Assembly (NCBI RefSeq): GCF_002802985.1
Contig: NZ_NVPT01000005.1
Coordinates: 1 to 62,388 of the forward strand
DNA length: 62,388 nt
Reading direction: 5' to 3'
Source of the DNA: Geodermatophilus chilensis
GTDB lineage: Bacteria; Actinomycetota; Actinomycetes; Mycobacteriales; Geodermatophilaceae
The first letter of the stretch is position 1; each line of letters begins with the position of its first letter. The notes beneath the pieces are model-generated. The model was not told where the DNA came from and ran no database searches. It was given only the letters and a program-made list of their open reading frames with translations. This document shows positions 38,213-48,633 of the stretch, piece by piece. Both the position numbers and the translations under genes were made by a program.

Positions 38213-40282
38213 GTGCGCTACCCCGAGGCCCCCCGGCTCGACCTGGTCGAGCACCCGCACGGTCACGCCGTCGCCGACCCCTACCGCTGGCTGGAGGACC
38301 CCGCCGACCCGCGGACGGCGTCCTGGACCGCCGCCCAGGACGAGCTGACCGCCGGGGCGCTGGCCGCGCTGCCGCTGCGCGACCGCTTCGCCGCCCGCCT
38401 GGCCGAGCTGGTGCACGCCGGCGCCGTCGGCGTCCCGGTGTGGCGGGCCGGCCGGGCCTTCTCCACCCGGCGCGACCCGGGCCAGGAGCACGCGGTGCTG
38501 CGGGTCCGTGAGCCCGACGGCAGCGAGCGGGTGCTGGTCGACCCGATGGCGGTCGACCCCGCGGGCACCACCACCCTCGACGCCTGGTCGCCGTCCTGGG
38601 AGGGCGACCGGCTGGCCTACCAGCTGTCCACCGGCGGCGACGAGGAGTCGCGGCTGTACGTGCTCGACGTGGTCACCGGCGAGCAGCTGGACGGTCCCAT
38701 CGACCGCTGCCGCTACTCCCCGGTCGCCTGGCTGCCCGGCGGTGCGGAGCTGTTCTACGTCCGCCGGCTGGCCCCCGAGCTGGTCCCGGCCGGTGAGGAG
38801 CAGTTCCACCGGCGGGTGTGGCGCCACCGGGTGGGCACCGACGCCGACGGCGACGTCCTCGTGCACGGCGAGGGCAGCGACCCGGCCACCTACTTCGGCG
38901 CCCGCACCAGCCGCGACGGCCGCTGGCTGGTCGTCTCCGCCTCCGTGGGCACCGCGCCGCGCGACGACGTCTGGCTGGCCGACCTCAGCGGGGACGGCGC
39001 CCTGCGCGAGCTGCAGGTCGGCGTCGACGCGCAGACCGCGGCGTGGGTCGCCCGCGACGGCCGGCTGTGGCTGATGAGCGACCGCGGCACCCCGCGCTGG
39101 CGGCTCGCCGTCGCCGACCCCGCGGACCCGGCCACCTGGGCGCCTGCGGCCTGGCGGGACGTCGTCCCGCAGCAGCAGGACGGCGTGCTCACCGACGTCG
39201 CGCTGGTCGACGGTCCGGACGGCGGCCTGCAGGTGCTCGCGGTCCACTCGGTGGACGCCACCGACCGGCTCTCGCTCTGGGCCGCGGACGGCTCCGGCCG
39301 GGCGGCCGACGTGACGGCACTGCCGCCGGGCAGCGTCTCCGGCGTCAGCGCGCCCCCCGAGGGGGGCACCACCGCCTGGGTCGGCTTCACCGACCACTCC
39401 ACCCCACCCTCGGTGCTGCGCTGGGACGCCGCCGACCCGGCGCGGCTGGAGAGCTGGGAGCAGGCGCCGGTGGCCGGCGAGGTGCCCGAGGTGCAGGTCG
39501 TGGAGACGCACGCGACCTCCGCCGACGGGACGCCGGTGCACCTGTTCGTGCTGTCGCAGGCCGGTGTCCCCGACCGGCCGCGCCCGACCGTGCTCTACGG
39601 GTACGGCGGCTTCAACGTCGCCCTGACCCCGGGGTACTCGGCGCAGGCGCTGGCCTGGGTCGAGGCCGGTGGCGTGTGGGCGGTGGCCAACCTGCGCGGC
39701 GGCTCGGAGCACGGCGAGGAGTGGCACCGCGCCGGCATGCGGGAGCGCAAGCAGAACGTCTTCGACGACTTCGCCGCCGCCGGTGAGCACCTGGTCGACG
39801 AGGGGTGGACCACGCACGGGCAGCTGGCGGTGATGGGCGGCTCGAACGGCGGCCTGCTGGTCGGCGCGACGCTGACCCAGCGCCCGGACCTCGCCGCCGC
39901 CGTCGTCTGCAGCGCTCCGCTGCTGGACATGGTCCGCTACGAGCGCTTCGGCCTGGGCCGGACCTGGAACGACGAGTACGGCACCGCCGAGGACCCGACC
40001 GAGCTGGGCTGGCTGCTGGGCTACTCGCCCTACCACCGGGTGGTGGAGGGGACGGCCTACCCGGCGGTGCTGTTCACGACCTTCGAGTCCGACACCCGGG
40101 TCGACCCGCTGCACGCCCGCAAGCTGGCCGCGGCACTGCAGCACGCCACCTCGTCCGACGCGCCGGTCCTGCTGCGGCGGGAGACGTCGGTCGGGCACGG
40201 CGCCCGGGCGGTCAGCCGGACCGTGGGGCTGGCCGCCGACCAGCTGACCTTCCTCGCCGCGCACACCGGCCTGACCGGCTGA
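38213..40282 (+). CDS. Prolyl oligopeptidase family protease (S9A, PtrB-like)
   Basis: 689 residues; GTG 38213 chosen, GTG 38204 is also in frame. The start [17 protein letters not shown] is the S9A signature. A seven-bladed beta-propeller (about 70-400) is followed by an alpha/beta-hydrolase domain with [26 protein letters not shown], the nucleophile S544 in GGSNGGLL, an Asp in ESDTRVD and His in VGHGA. Cytosolic cleavage after Pro or basic residues in short peptides. No signal peptide. Divergent from the HNH gene. Confidence 0.93.
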   Translation: MRYPEAPRLDLVEHPHGHAVADPYRWLEDPADPRTASWTAAQDELTAGALAALPLRDRFAARLAELVHAGAVGVPVWRAGRAFSTRRDPGQEHAVLRVREPDGSERVLVDPMAVDPAGTTTLDAWSPSWEGDRLAYQLSTGGDEESRLYVLDVVTGEQLDGPIDRCRYSPVAWLPGGAELFYVRRLAPELVPAGEEQFHRRVWRHRVGTDADGDVLVHGEGSDPATYFGARTSRDGRWLVVSASVGTAPRDDVWLADLSGDGALRELQVGVDAQTAAWVARDGRLWLMSDRGTPRWRLAVADPADPATWAPAAWRDVVPQQQDGVLTDVALVDGPDGGLQVLAVHSVDATDRLSLWAADGSGRAADVTALPPGSVSGVSAPPEGGTTAWVGFTDHSTPPSVLRWDAADPARLESWEQAPVAGEVPEVQVVETHATSADGTPVHLFVLSQAGVPDRPRPTVLYGYGGFNVALTPGYSAQALAWVEAGGVWAVANLRGGSEHGEEWHRAGMRERKQNVFDDFAAAGEHLVDEGWTTHGQLAVMGGSNGGLLVGATLTQRPDLAAAVVCSAPLLDMVRYERFGLGRTWNDEYGTAEDPTELGWLLGYSPYHRVVEGTAYPAVLFTTFESDTRVDPLHARKLAAALQHATSSDAPVLLRRETSVGHGARAVSRTVGLAADQLTFLAAHTGLTG

Positions 40283-40359
40283 TCGGCCCGTGTCCCACGC
40301 AACGACACTGGTGACGATGACAACACTGGGTTGCTCTTCCTGCACCTGAGAGTATCGGC

Positions 40360-41373
40360 GTGATGACTGCTTCACCGTCCGTGATTGCCGCCGACGACGG
40401 CGCGACCGGTGCCGTGCCCGACTGTGCCGACTACTGGCTCTGCCAGCAGGTCTACGAGTGGTCCGGAGCCGAGTGGCTGGCGGAGAACGCCCGGGCACTG
40501 ATCGCCACGCCGGCGCGGATCCTGCTGATCGTCGTGGTCGCTGTGCTGGCGCGGTACCTGGCGCACCGGGCGATCCGTCGGCTGACCGACACCACCACCG
40601 TGGGACCGCTGCCCTCGATCCTGCGGGCCCGGCGGCTGCGCGCCACCGCCTTGGGCGAGGGCGCGGAGCAGCTGACCGCGCGCCGCACCCAGCGGGCCGA
40701 GGCGATCGGGTCGGTGCTGCGCAGCTGCGCCTCGATCGTGGTGCTGGCCATCGCGGTCGTGCTGGTGCTCGGCGAGCTGGGCATCAACCTGGCCCCGATC
40801 CTGGCCAGCGCCGGGGTGGTCGGCGTCGCACTGGGCTTCGGCGCGCAGAACCTGGTCAAGGACTTCATCGCCGGGATCGGGATCATCCTCGAGGACCAGT
40901 ACGGCGTCGGGGACGTCGTCGACCTCGGGGAGGCCAGCGGCACCGTCGAGGCGGTCGGCCTGCGGATCACCCGGCTGCGGGACGTCAACGGCGTGGTCTG
41001 GTACGCCCGCAACGGCGAGATCCTGCGGGTGGGCAACAAGAGCCAGGGCTACGCGCAGGTCGTCATCGACATGCCGGTCGCGCACGACACCGACCTGGAG
41101 CGCTGCCGCACGGTGATGCAGGAGGTGGCCGACGCCGTGTACGCCGACGAGGAGTGGGCCGACGTGCTGCTGTCCGAGCCGGAGTCCCTCGGCGTCGAGC
41201 TGATCACCGCCCAGGGCGTCGTCATGCGCCTGCAGGTCCGCACCACCAACGCCGACCAGTGGCGGGTCGGCCGCGAGCTGCGGCTGCGGCTCAAGGAGCG
41301 CTTCGCGGTCGAGGGCATCCACACCCCCGTACCGCTGTTGTCGGCGGCCGGTGGCCCGGCGGGAGCGCCCTGA
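40360..41373 (+). CDS. MscS-family mechanosensitive channel
   Basis: 337 residues from GTG 40360 (ATG 40363 alternative). Two N-terminal membrane helices ([34 protein letters not shown]) and the pore-lining TM3 with Gly/Ala packing ([26 protein letters not shown]), then the beta-domain [13 protein letters not shown] and cytoplasmic vestibule. A minimal MscS-type channel that releases solutes on hypo-osmotic shock. Overlaps the MFS gene start by 4 bp, so they are co-transcribed. Confidence 0.92.
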   Translation: MMTASPSVIAADDGATGAVPDCADYWLCQQVYEWSGAEWLAENARALIATPARILLIVVVAVLARYLAHRAIRRLTDTTTVGPLPSILRARRLRATALGEGAEQLTARRTQRAEAIGSVLRSCASIVVLAIAVVLVLGELGINLAPILASAGVVGVALGFGAQNLVKDFIAGIGIILEDQYGVGDVVDLGEASGTVEAVGLRITRLRDVNGVVWYARNGEILRVGNKSQGYAQVVIDMPVAHDTDLERCRTVMQEVADAVYADEEWADVLLSEPESLGVELITAQGVVMRLQVRTTNADQWRVGRELRLRLKERFAVEGIHTPVPLLSAAGGPAGAP

Positions 41374-42686
41374 GCGGCAGCGCGCCGGCCGGCGGGAGTC
41401 CGGCCGGCGCCACCCCCCGGCCGGCGACCTTCCGCGGGCTGTTCGGCGTGCGCGAGTTCCGCCCGCTGTTCGGCACCTACCTGCTGTCGACCATCGGCGA
41501 CGAACTGGCCCGCGTCGCGCTGACCGTGCTGGTCTACCAGCGCACCGACTCACCGCTGCTCTCGGCGGTCACCTTCGCGATCAGCTACCTGCCCTGGCTG
41601 GTCGGCGGGCCGCTGCTGTCGACCCTCGCCGACCGGTTCCCCCGGCACCGCGTGCTCATCGCCACCGACGCCGCCCGGGCGCTGCTGGTGGCCGGCATGG
41701 CCCTCCCGGGGACGCCACTGCCGGTGCTGCTCGGCCTGCTGCTGGTCGTGGCGGTGTGCGGGCCGCCGTTCGAGTCGGCCCGCTCGGCGCTGATGGCCGA
41801 CGTCCTCGACGGCGACCGCTACGCGCTGGCGACGTCCCTGACCAACGTCGGCTCGCAGGTGGCGCAGGTCCTGGGGTTCGTCCTGGGCGGCACGCTCGTC
41901 GCCCTCCTCGACCCGTCGGCCGCGCTGCTGATCGACGCGGCCACCTTCGCCGTCTCGGCGGTGTGGCTGTGGGCGCGGCTGCAGCGCCGCCCGGCCCCGG
42001 ACGACGACGGCGACGCCGAGGGGCCCCGCTCGATGTGGCGGGACGCGGCCGAGGGGCTGCGCCTGATCGGCCGGACGCCGCGGCTGCTGGCGATCATCGC
42101 CGTCACCTGGGTGGGGTCGCTGTTCGCCAACGCGCCCGAGGGCATCGCCGCGCCGCTGGTCGAGCAGCTGGGCCAGGGCCCGGCGCAGGTCGGCGTCCTG
42201 CTGGCCGCCAACCCGGCGGGGGTCACCGTGGGCGGACTGCTCGTCGCCCGCGCCCTGACCCAGGAGCGCCGCGAGCAGCTCGTGCCGCCCCTCGTCGTGC
42301 TCTCGCTGGTGCCGATCCTGCTGGCCGGCCTGGTCACCGTCTGGGGCGGACCGGGCACCGGCCGCTACGCGACCGTCGTCGCGCTGATGTTCGTCGCCGG
42401 GCTCGGGGCGGCCTGGACCATCCCGCTCAACGTCGCCTTCGTGCAGGCGGTGCCACCGGCCTACCGCGGCCGCGCCTTCGGCGTCGCGGTCAGCGGGCTC
42501 TACGGCGTCCAGGGCATCGGCGTGCTCGGCGCCGGCGCCCTGGCCGAGGGGCTGACGCCCGGCAGCGTGGTGGCCCTCGTCGGCGGGCTCGGGCTGCTCG
42601 CCGTCGTCCCGCCGCTGCTGGCCTACGTGCGTACCCAGGGTCACGTGGCAGCGGCTCGCCCGGCTGCGGGACGATCAGAGGCATGA
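41370..42686 (+). CDS. MFS transporter
   Basis: 438 residues if it starts at CTG 41370; no ATG, GTG or TTG is available nearby. GGGAG (41361-41365) sits 4 bases before this CTG, which overlaps the mscS stop (CTGA). GTG 41448 would remove the conserved [15 protein letters not shown] lead-in. Twelve hydrophobic segments follow, with [13 protein letters not shown] as the loop 2-3 signature, in the MFS_3/enterobactin-exporter-like group. Substrate unknown. The stop overlaps the glbO ATG (ATGA), so mscS, MFS and glbO form one operon. Confidence 0.82.
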   Translation: MSGSAPAGGSPAGATPRPATFRGLFGVREFRPLFGTYLLSTIGDELARVALTVLVYQRTDSPLLSAVTFAISYLPWLVGGPLLSTLADRFPRHRVLIATDAARALLVAGMALPGTPLPVLLGLLLVVAVCGPPFESARSALMADVLDGDRYALATSLTNVGSQVAQVLGFVLGGTLVALLDPSAALLIDAATFAVSAVWLWARLQRRPAPDDDGDAEGPRSMWRDAAEGLRLIGRTPRLLAIIAVTWVGSLFANAPEGIAAPLVEQLGQGPAQVGVLLAANPAGVTVGGLLVARALTQERREQLVPPLVVLSLVPILLAGLVTVWGGPGTGRYATVVALMFVAGLGAAWTIPLNVAFVQAVPPAYRGRAFGVAVSGLYGVQGIGVLGAGALAEGLTPGSVVALVGGLGLLAVVPPLLAYVRTQGHVAAARPAAGRSEA

Positions 42687-43072
42687 GCCGATCCCTGCCG
42701 TCGGCGCGGACCTTCTACGAGGAGGTCGGCGGCGCCCCCACCTTCCGTCGGCTCGTGGCCCGTTTCTACGCCGGGGTGCGCACCGACCCGGTGCTCGCGC
42801 CGCTCTACCCGCAGGACGACTGGGAGGGCGCCGAGACCCGGCTGCGCGGCTTCCTCGAGCAGTACTGGGGCGGCCCGACCACCTACTCCGAGCAGCGCGG
42901 CCACCCCCGGCTGCGCATGCGCCACGCGCCCTTCGCCATCGGTCCCGCCGAGCGCGACGCGTGGCTGCGGCACATGCGCGACGCCGTCGACTCCCTGGAG
43001 CTGACCCCCCAGCAGGACGCGACCCTGTGGGGCTACATGGAGATGGCCGCGCGCAGCATGCAGAACCGCTGA
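42683..43072 (+). CDS. glbO: Group II truncated haemoglobin
   Basis: 129 residues, ATG 42683 overlapping the MFS stop. Two-on-two globin: [48 protein letters not shown] (Tyr of helix B/CD aromatic cluster), proximal His in LRMRHAPF, and the group II Trp at G8 in [10 protein letters not shown]. Binds oxygen or NO and is thought to support respiration or redox chemistry. Equivalent of Rv2470, again next to an alpha-glucosidase gene. A hairpin repeat starts directly after the stop. Confidence 0.95.
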   Translation: MSRSLPSARTFYEEVGGAPTFRRLVARFYAGVRTDPVLAPLYPQDDWEGAETRLRGFLEQYWGGPTTYSEQRGHPRLRMRHAPFAIGPAERDAWLRHMRDAVDSLELTPQQDATLWGYMEMAARSMQNR

Positions 43073-43073
43073 A

Positions 43074-43160
43074 GGACCCCCTCGCCCCCCGCCACTCGTC
43101 GAAGGACCCCGTCCTCCTCACGCCTCGCGAGCTCGGCGCGAGCCTCTGGACGGGGCCGCC
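43074..43160 (+). repeat. GGACCCCGTCC hairpin repeat after glbO (terminator-like)
   Basis: GACCCCGTCC (43105-43114) pairs with GGACGGGGCC (43148-43157) around an inner palindrome CGCGAGCTCGGCGCG. A half copy GAAGGACCCC begins right after the glbO stop. Related copies follow aglA (44810-44863) and ettA (50223-50345, minus strand). Confidence 0.75.
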
Positions 43161-43188
43161 GCACATCCCACGCCCCCTGAGGAGACCG

Positions 43189-44775
43189 GTGAGCCCGGAC
43201 ACGTCCCTGCCCGCCGCCCGCACCCCCGACTGGTGGCGTACGGCGGTCTTCTACCAGGTCTACATCCGCAGCTTCGCCGACGGGAACGGTGACGGCGTCG
43301 GCGACCTGGCTGGGATCCGCGCCCGCCTGCCGCACCTGTCCGCGCTCGGCGCCGACGCGCTGTGGATCACGCCGTTCTACCCCTCGCCCATGGCCGACCA
43401 CGGCTACGACGTCGCCGACCCGCGCGACGTCGAGCCGGTCTTCGGCGACCTCGCCGAGTTCGACGCGCTGCTGGCCGAGGCCCACGCGCTCGGCATCCGG
43501 GTGACCGTCGACCTGGTGCCGAACCACACCTCCGACCGGCACGCCTGGTTCCAGGCCGCGCTGGCGGCCGGCCCCGGGTCGCCCGAGCGGGCCCGGTACC
43601 TGTTCCGCGACGGCCGCGGCCCGGACGGCGCGGAGCCGCCGAACAACTGGCCCTCGGTCTTCGGCGGCCCGGCGTGGACCCGGGTGGACGACGGCCAGTG
43701 GTACCTGCACATCTTCGCGCCCGAGCAGCCCGACCTGGACTTCACCAACCCCGAGGTGCTCGCCGACCTCGAGACGACGATGCGGTTCTGGCTCGACCGC
43801 GGCGTCGACGGGTTCCGCATCGACGTGGCCCACGGCATGGCCAAGCCGGAGGGGCTGCCGGACATGCAGCCGATGGAGGACACCGGCCTGCTCGACGACC
43901 ACGGCGCCGGCGACCACCGGTTCGACTGCGACGGGGTGCACGACGTGCACCGCCGCATCCGCCGGGTCCTCGACGAGTACCCCGGCACCATGGCCGTCGG
44001 CGAGGTGTGGGTGAAGGACGACGACCGGCTGGCGCTGTACCTGCGCGAGGACGAGCTGCACCTGGCGTTCAACTTCAAGCTGCTGACCGCCCACTGGGAC
44101 GTCGAGGAGCTGCGCGACGCCGTCGTCCACTCGCTGGCCACCGTGGCCGGGACGCCGGCGCCGGCCTGCTGGGTGCTGTCCAACCACGACCGCCCGCGGC
44201 ACGTCACCCGCTACGGCGGCGGTGCGCAGGGCACCCGGCGGGCGCGGGCGGCGGCGCTGCTGCAGCTGGCCCTGCCCGGCGCGGCCTACCTGTACAACGG
44301 CGACGAGCTGGGCATGCCGGACGTCGAGCTGCCCGATGAGGCGCTGCAGGACCCGATCTGGGAGCGGTCGGGGCGCACCGAACGCGGGCGCGACGCCTGC
44401 CGCATCCCGGTGCCGTGGTCGGGTGCCGAGCCGTCGTACGGCTTCTCCGCGAACGCCGAGACCTGGCTGCCGATGCCGGCGGGCTGGGAGCCGCTGACCG
44501 CGGCCGCCCAGGAGCACGACCCCGGTTCGGTGCTGTCGCTGTACCGAGCTGCGCTCGCCCTGCGGCGGACCTCGCCCGCCTTCGCCGGTGCGGACCTCGA
44601 CTGGGTGCCGGCACCCGACGGCTGCCTCGCGTTCCGCCGTCCCGGCGGGCTGGTGTGCCTGCTCAACCTCTCCGGCGCCCCGGTCCCGCTGCCTGAGGGC
44701 CGCGTGCTGCTGGCGAGTGCGGACACCACGGGAGAGGTGCTGCCGCACGACGCGGCGGTGTGGTTGCAGGCCTGA
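43189..44775 (+). CDS. aglA: GH13 alpha-glucosidase (AglA type)
   Basis: 528 residues from GTG 43189 with TGAGGAG upstream. GH13 motifs in order: DLVPNHTSDRH (region I), GFRIDVAHGMAKP with the nucleophile Asp (II), AVGEVWVKDD with the acid Glu (III), VLSNHDRPRH with the third Asp (IV). The (QV)YIRSFADGNGDGVGDLAGI start is of the oligo-1,6-/alpha-glucosidase subfamily. Cytosolic hydrolysis of maltose- or isomaltose-type oligosaccharides, possibly trehalose-related. Equivalent of Rv2471. Confidence 0.93.
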   Translation: MSPDTSLPAARTPDWWRTAVFYQVYIRSFADGNGDGVGDLAGIRARLPHLSALGADALWITPFYPSPMADHGYDVADPRDVEPVFGDLAEFDALLAEAHALGIRVTVDLVPNHTSDRHAWFQAALAAGPGSPERARYLFRDGRGPDGAEPPNNWPSVFGGPAWTRVDDGQWYLHIFAPEQPDLDFTNPEVLADLETTMRFWLDRGVDGFRIDVAHGMAKPEGLPDMQPMEDTGLLDDHGAGDHRFDCDGVHDVHRRIRRVLDEYPGTMAVGEVWVKDDDRLALYLREDELHLAFNFKLLTAHWDVEELRDAVVHSLATVAGTPAPACWVLSNHDRPRHVTRYGGGAQGTRRARAAALLQLALPGAAYLYNGDELGMPDVELPDEALQDPIWERSGRTERGRDACRIPVPWSGAEPSYGFSANAETWLPMPAGWEPLTAAAQEHDPGSVLSLYRAALALRRTSPAFAGADLDWVPAPDGCLAFRRPGGLVCLLNLSGAPVPLPEGRVLLASADTTGEVLPHDAAVWLQA

Positions 44776-44809
44776 GAGAGAACCGCCCTTCCCTCCACGC
44801 CTCGTAAGA

Positions 44810-44863
44810 GGACCCCGTCCTCCCCACCCTTCGCAGGCTCAGGGCGGGGCCCGGGACGGGGCC
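44810..44863 (+). repeat. GGACCCCGTCC hairpin repeat after aglA (terminator-like)
   Basis: GGACCCCGTCC (44810-44820) pairs with GGACGGGGCC (44854-44863), 35 bp after the aglA stop and in the same orientation as the copy after glbO. Confidence 0.75.
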
Positions 44864-45000
44864 GGCGGGACCCTGGAGGGTGGCCGTTCCAGTACGTCGC
44901 CAGGCTCGCAACGGGCCCCTGCAGCGAGGCCGTCCGGCCGTGCTCGGGTACCTTCCGCCGGGAGCCGCGGGTGGACCGCGCGCACCGGGAGGAGACTGCC

Positions 45001-45564
45001 GTGAAGACCAGGGACCTCGCCTACATCGCGCTCTTCGCGGCGGTCATCGCCGTGCTGGGCACGATCCCGGCCATCCCCGTCGGCCCGGTGCCGATCACCG
45101 CCCAGACGCTCGGCGTGATGCTGGCCGGCGCCGTCCTGGGGGCCCGCCGCGGCTTCCTCGCCGTCCTGCTGTTCCTCGTCCTGGTGGCGATCGGCCTGCC
45201 GCTGCTGGCCGGCGGCCGCGGCGGCCTGGCGCCCTTCGTCGGGACCTCGGCCGGCTACCTCTACAGCTGGCCGGTCGCCGCCTTCGTCATCGGCTGGCTG
45301 ACCGAGCGCTCCTGGGACCGCTACAACGTCCTGCGCGGCACACTGATCAACGTCGTGGGTGGCATCGTCGTCATCTACGCCGTCGGTGTGCCGGTGCTCA
45401 AGGCCGTCGCCGGGCTGACGTGGGGCCAGGCGCTGACCGGTGGCGCGCTCCCGTTCATCCCGGGTGACCTGTTCAAGGCCTTCGCCGCGGCGGCCATCGC
45501 CGACGTCGTGCGGCGCAGCTACCCGGTCATCGAACGTCCCCGCCGGACTGCTACCACCCGGTGA
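45001..45564 (+). CDS. bioY: Biotin transporter substrate-binding subunit BioY
   Basis: 187 residues from GTG 45001 with GGAGGAG eight bases before. Six membrane segments in the BioY pattern: [75 protein letters not shown] and [17 protein letters not shown]. Membrane S-component that binds biotin. First gene of bioYMN and overlapping bioM by 4 bp. Confidence 0.95.
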   Translation: MKTRDLAYIALFAAVIAVLGTIPAIPVGPVPITAQTLGVMLAGAVLGARRGFLAVLLFLVLVAIGLPLLAGGRGGLAPFVGTSAGYLYSWPVAAFVIGWLTERSWDRYNVLRGTLINVVGGIVVIYAVGVPVLKAVAGLTWGQALTGGALPFIPGDLFKAFAAAAIADVVRRSYPVIERPRRTATTR

Positions 45565-46301
45565 GGTTCCGCCGTTCCTCTGCCGCGACCGCGGACACCG
45601 ACGTCGCCGAACCCGGCCGCGGCATCGAACTCCGGAGGGTCGGGCACCGGTACGGCGACCGGGTGGTGCTCGAGGGCATCGACCTGCAGCTGACCGAGCC
45701 GCGCGTCGGCGTGGTCGGCGCCAACGGCTCGGGCAAGAGCACCTTCGCCCGGCTGCTCAACGGCCTGGTGGTGCCCACCGAGGGGCAGGTGCTGGTCGAC
45801 GGGCTGGACACCCGCACGCAGGTGCGCGCGGTGCGCCGCCGGGTCGGGTTCGTCTTCCAGGACCCGGACGCGCAGATCGTGCACCCGACGGTCGCCGAGG
45901 ACGTCGCCTACGGGCTGGAGAACCAGGGCGTGCCCCCGGACGAGCGGGCCGCCCGCGTCGCCGAGGTGCTGGAGCGCTACGGCCTGGCCGGGCACGCCGA
46001 CCACCCGGCGCACCTGCTCTCCGGCGGCCAGAAGCAGCTGCTGGCCATCGCCGGCGTGCTGGTCATGCAGCCGGCCCGGATCGTCTTCGACGAGCCGACG
46101 ACGCTGCTGGACCTGGTGAACGCCCGCCGCGTCGCCGAGGTGATCGCCGGCCTCGAGCAGCAGGTCGTCGTGGTGACCCACCAGCTGGACCTGCTCGACG
46201 GCTTCGACCGGGTGCTGGTGGTCGACGGCGGCCGGGTCGTCGAGGACGCTCCCCCCGGCCCGGCCGTGGCCGCCTACCGCGCCCTCATGGAGCGCCGGTG
46301 A
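45561..46301 (+). CDS. bioM: Energy-coupling ATPase BioM
   Basis: 246 residues, GTG 45561 overlapping the bioY stop. ABC ATPase with Walker [11 protein letters not shown]-loop [23 protein letters not shown], signature [13 protein letters not shown], Walker [13 protein letters not shown] and H-loop VVTHQLDLL. Cbi/EcfA type. Powers biotin uptake with BioY and BioN. Confidence 0.94.
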   Translation: MRFRRSSAATADTDVAEPGRGIELRRVGHRYGDRVVLEGIDLQLTEPRVGVVGANGSGKSTFARLLNGLVVPTEGQVLVDGLDTRTQVRAVRRRVGFVFQDPDAQIVHPTVAEDVAYGLENQGVPPDERAARVAEVLERYGLAGHADHPAHLLSGGQKQLLAIAGVLVMQPARIVFDEPTTLLDLVNARRVAEVIAGLEQQVVVVTHQLDLLDGFDRVLVVDGGRVVEDAPPGPAVAAYRALMERR

Positions 46302-46939
46302 CCCTCGCGCTGTACGTGCCGGTGGGCAGCCCGGTGCACCGGCTGCCGGCCGGGGTCAAGCTGCTGTGCCTGGCCGTGCTCGCCGTCCTGCTCTTCGCCC
46401 GGCCGACCCCGACGGTGGCCGGGGCCGCGCTCGTCGGCACGCTGGTCGTGGGGCTGGGGGTGGCCCGGCTGCCGGTCGCCGTCCTGGCCCGGCAGGCGTG
46501 GGCGCTGCGGTGGTTCCTGCTGGTGCTCTTCGTCGTGCACGCGCTGACCACCGACGTGGCCACCGGTGCGCACACCGTGCTGCGGCTGCTCACGCTGGTG
46601 CTCGCCGCGGCCGTGGTGACGGCGACGACACGGGTGAGCGAGATGGTGCGAGTGGTCGAGCGGCTCTGCGCGCCGCTGCGGCTGGTGGGCGGGCGGCCGG
46701 AGCGGGTGGGCCTGCTGATCGCGATGGCGCTGCGCTTCATCCCGGTGCTGATCGAGCGGGCCGACCGGATCCGCGCGGCGCAGGCGGCCCGGGGCGGCCC
46801 GCCCCGGGGGGTGCGGGCGCTGCGGACGACGGTCGCCCCGCTGCTGGTGCAGCTGCTGCAGATGGCCCACGACGTGAGTGAGGCGCTGGACGCGCGCGGC
46901 GCGGACGACACACCGGTGCGGCGGCCGGGGAGGGCGTGA
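46298..46939 (+). CDS. bioN: Energy-coupling transmembrane protein BioN
   Basis: 213 residues, GTG 46298 overlapping the bioM stop. Membrane segments plus the EcfT coupling motif [23 protein letters not shown], where the two A-R-G-type helices contact the ATPase. Third component of the biotin ECF transporter. Overlaps the MOSC gene (TGATG). Confidence 0.93.
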   Translation: MTLALYVPVGSPVHRLPAGVKLLCLAVLAVLLFARPTPTVAGAALVGTLVVGLGVARLPVAVLARQAWALRWFLLVLFVVHALTTDVATGAHTVLRLLTLVLAAAVVTATTRVSEMVRVVERLCAPLRLVGGRPERVGLLIAMALRFIPVLIERADRIRAAQAARGGPPRGVRALRTTVAPLLVQLLQMAHDVSEALDARGADDTPVRRPGRA

Positions 46940-47469
46940 TGGACGGCGGCGTGCTGACCGGGATCTGGCTGACCTCCGAGGCGGCCGCCCCGATGCGGCG
47001 GGTGCCCTCGGCGCGACTGCTCGCCGGGCGCGGGCTGGAGGGCGACCGCTACGCGCTCGGCGGCGGGACGTGGGCGCGGTACCCCGACCTGGAGAAGCAG
47101 CTGACCCTAATCGACGCCGCGGACGTCGCCGCGGTGGCCGCCGAGGTGGGCGTGCCGCTGACCCCGGGCGACACCCGCCGGAACCTGGTCACCGCGGGGA
47201 TCGACCTGCCGTCGCTGGTGGGCCGCTGGTTCGCCGTCGGCGACGCGCTGCTGTTCGGGGTGAAGCGCTGCCCGCCGTGCACGCACCTGGAGCGGCTGAC
47301 CGGTGCTCGCCTGGTCAAGGCGATGGTGCACCGCGGCGGGCTCAACGCGGCGGTGTTCGCCGGGGCACCGATCGCGGAGGGCGCCGTGGTGCGCCCGGTG
47401 TCCGAGGAGGAGGCCGCGCGGCGGGGTGCCCCCACCGGCGCCGACCGTCCGGTGCCGCGACAGGTCTGA
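46939..47469 (+). CDS. MOSC domain protein
   Basis: 176 residues from ATG 46939, whose A is the last base of the bioN stop; GTG 46936 is also in frame. MOSC fold with GRGLEGDRYALGGGTW near the start, TRRNLVTAGIDLPSLVGRWFAVGDALLFGVKRCPPCTHLERL-type core containing the conserved Cys (CPPC) that handles sulfur. Relatives in MOCO sulfurase and YiiM act on sulfur transfer or N-hydroxylated compounds. Its coupling to a biotin transporter may hint at sulfur supply for biotin synthase-like chemistry, but this is speculation. Confidence 0.85.
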   Translation: MDGGVLTGIWLTSEAAAPMRRVPSARLLAGRGLEGDRYALGGGTWARYPDLEKQLTLIDAADVAAVAAEVGVPLTPGDTRRNLVTAGIDLPSLVGRWFAVGDALLFGVKRCPPCTHLERLTGARLVKAMVHRGGLNAAVFAGAPIAEGAVVRPVSEEEAARRGAPTGADRPVPRQV

Positions 47470-47478
47470 CCGGACCGG

Positions 47479-48633
47479 TCACCTGCAGGTCTCGACCACC
47501 ATCGCCACTCCCTGCCCCCCACCGGCGGCGATGGCCGCCAGGCCGTAGCGGCCACCAGGACGGCGGACCAGCTGGGAGAACAGCCGGACGGCCAGCACGG
47601 CACCGGACGCACCCCAGGGGTGTCCCAGGGCCAACGCCCCGCCCTCGGGGCAGACCCGCGCCGCGTCCAGCCCCAACGCGTCGCAGCAGGCCAGCACCTG
47701 GCCGGCGAAGGCCTCGTTGAACTCGACGACGTCGAGGTCGTCGAGGGACAGCCCAGCCCGGTCGAGCGCCAGTCGGGTGGCGGGCACGATGCCCAGCCCC
47801 GGCCGGTTCGGGTCGACGCCGGCAGTGGCGGTGGCGAGGACCCGCAGCCCCGGGACGTCGATGCGGCGGTGGGTCGCCGCGTCGGCCACCGCGACCAGCG
47901 CCGCGCCGTCGTTGATCCCGCACGAGTTGCCCGCCGTGACGGTGCCGTCCGGGCGGAAGGCCGGGCGCAACCGGGCCAGCCGCTCCTGCGAGAGCCCCGG
48001 ACGCGGGCGGTCGTCCCGGACCACGCCGGCGACCGGCACGATCTCCTCGACGAACCCGCCGGATCGCTGGGTGGCCACGGCCCGAGCGTGCGATCGGGCC
48101 GCGTAGTGGTCCTGGCGCTCCCTCGACACCCCGGAGTCGTCGGCGAGCAGGTCGGCGGCCGGCCCCATGTCGGGATCGCCCAGGGCCGCCGGCGCGAACG
48201 GGGCCCGCTCGTACCGGGTCGGGGGACCGCCCGCGACAGGCGGCCAGGACCGCCAGGGAGCGGTGGACGCCGACTCGACGCCTCCAGCGAGCACCGTGCC
48301 CGGCTCGCTGCGCACTGCCGACACGGCCAGCACGATGGCCGCCAGGCCGCTGCCGCACTGCCGGTCGACGGTGAGGCCGGGCACGGAGACGGGCAGGCCG
48401 GCCTGCAGTGCAGCCACCCGAGCGACGTTCCCGCCAGGGCCCATGCAGTTGCCGAGCATGACGTCACGCACGTCGGCGTCACCGTCCCGCCGCAGCTCCG
48501 CGCAGAGGGCCGCGATCACGGAGGCGGCGAGGTCGGCAGCGGTGGACGCCGCCAGGGAGCGGCCGGCCGTGCCGATCGGCGTACGCCGCGCCGCCACCAG
48601 GACCGGGGCGTCCGCGGATCGCGGTCGGCTCAC
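47479..48633 (-). CDS. Thiolase (acetyl-CoA acetyltransferase family)
   Basis: 384 residues from GTG 48633. Thiolase fold with the acylated C93 in VDRQCGSGLAAI, AGGVESASTAP, the NEAFAGQ loop (FNEAFAGQVLAC) and GGALALGHPWGASGA carrying the active-site His; the final Cys-containing GGGQG loop lacks the usual second Cys (AAGGGQGVAMV). Condenses or cleaves acyl-CoAs. Last gene of a three-gene minus-strand operon with a CoA ligase and thioesterase; its start overlaps the ligase stop by 4 bp. Confidence 0.87.
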   Translation of the reverse strand: MSRPRSADAPVLVAARRTPIGTAGRSLAASTAADLAASVIAALCAELRRDGDADVRDVMLGNCMGPGGNVARVAALQAGLPVSVPGLTVDRQCGSGLAAIVLAVSAVRSEPGTVLAGGVESASTAPWRSWPPVAGGPPTRYERAPFAPAALGDPDMGPAADLLADDSGVSRERQDHYAARSHARAVATQRSGGFVEEIVPVAGVVRDDRPRPGLSQERLARLRPAFRPDGTVTAGNSCGINDGAALVAVADAATHRRIDVPGLRVLATATAGVDPNRPGLGIVPATRLALDRAGLSLDDLDVVEFNEAFAGQVLACCDALGLDAARVCPEGGALALGHPWGASGAVLAVRLFSQLVRRPGGRYGLAAIAAGGGQGVAMVVETCR

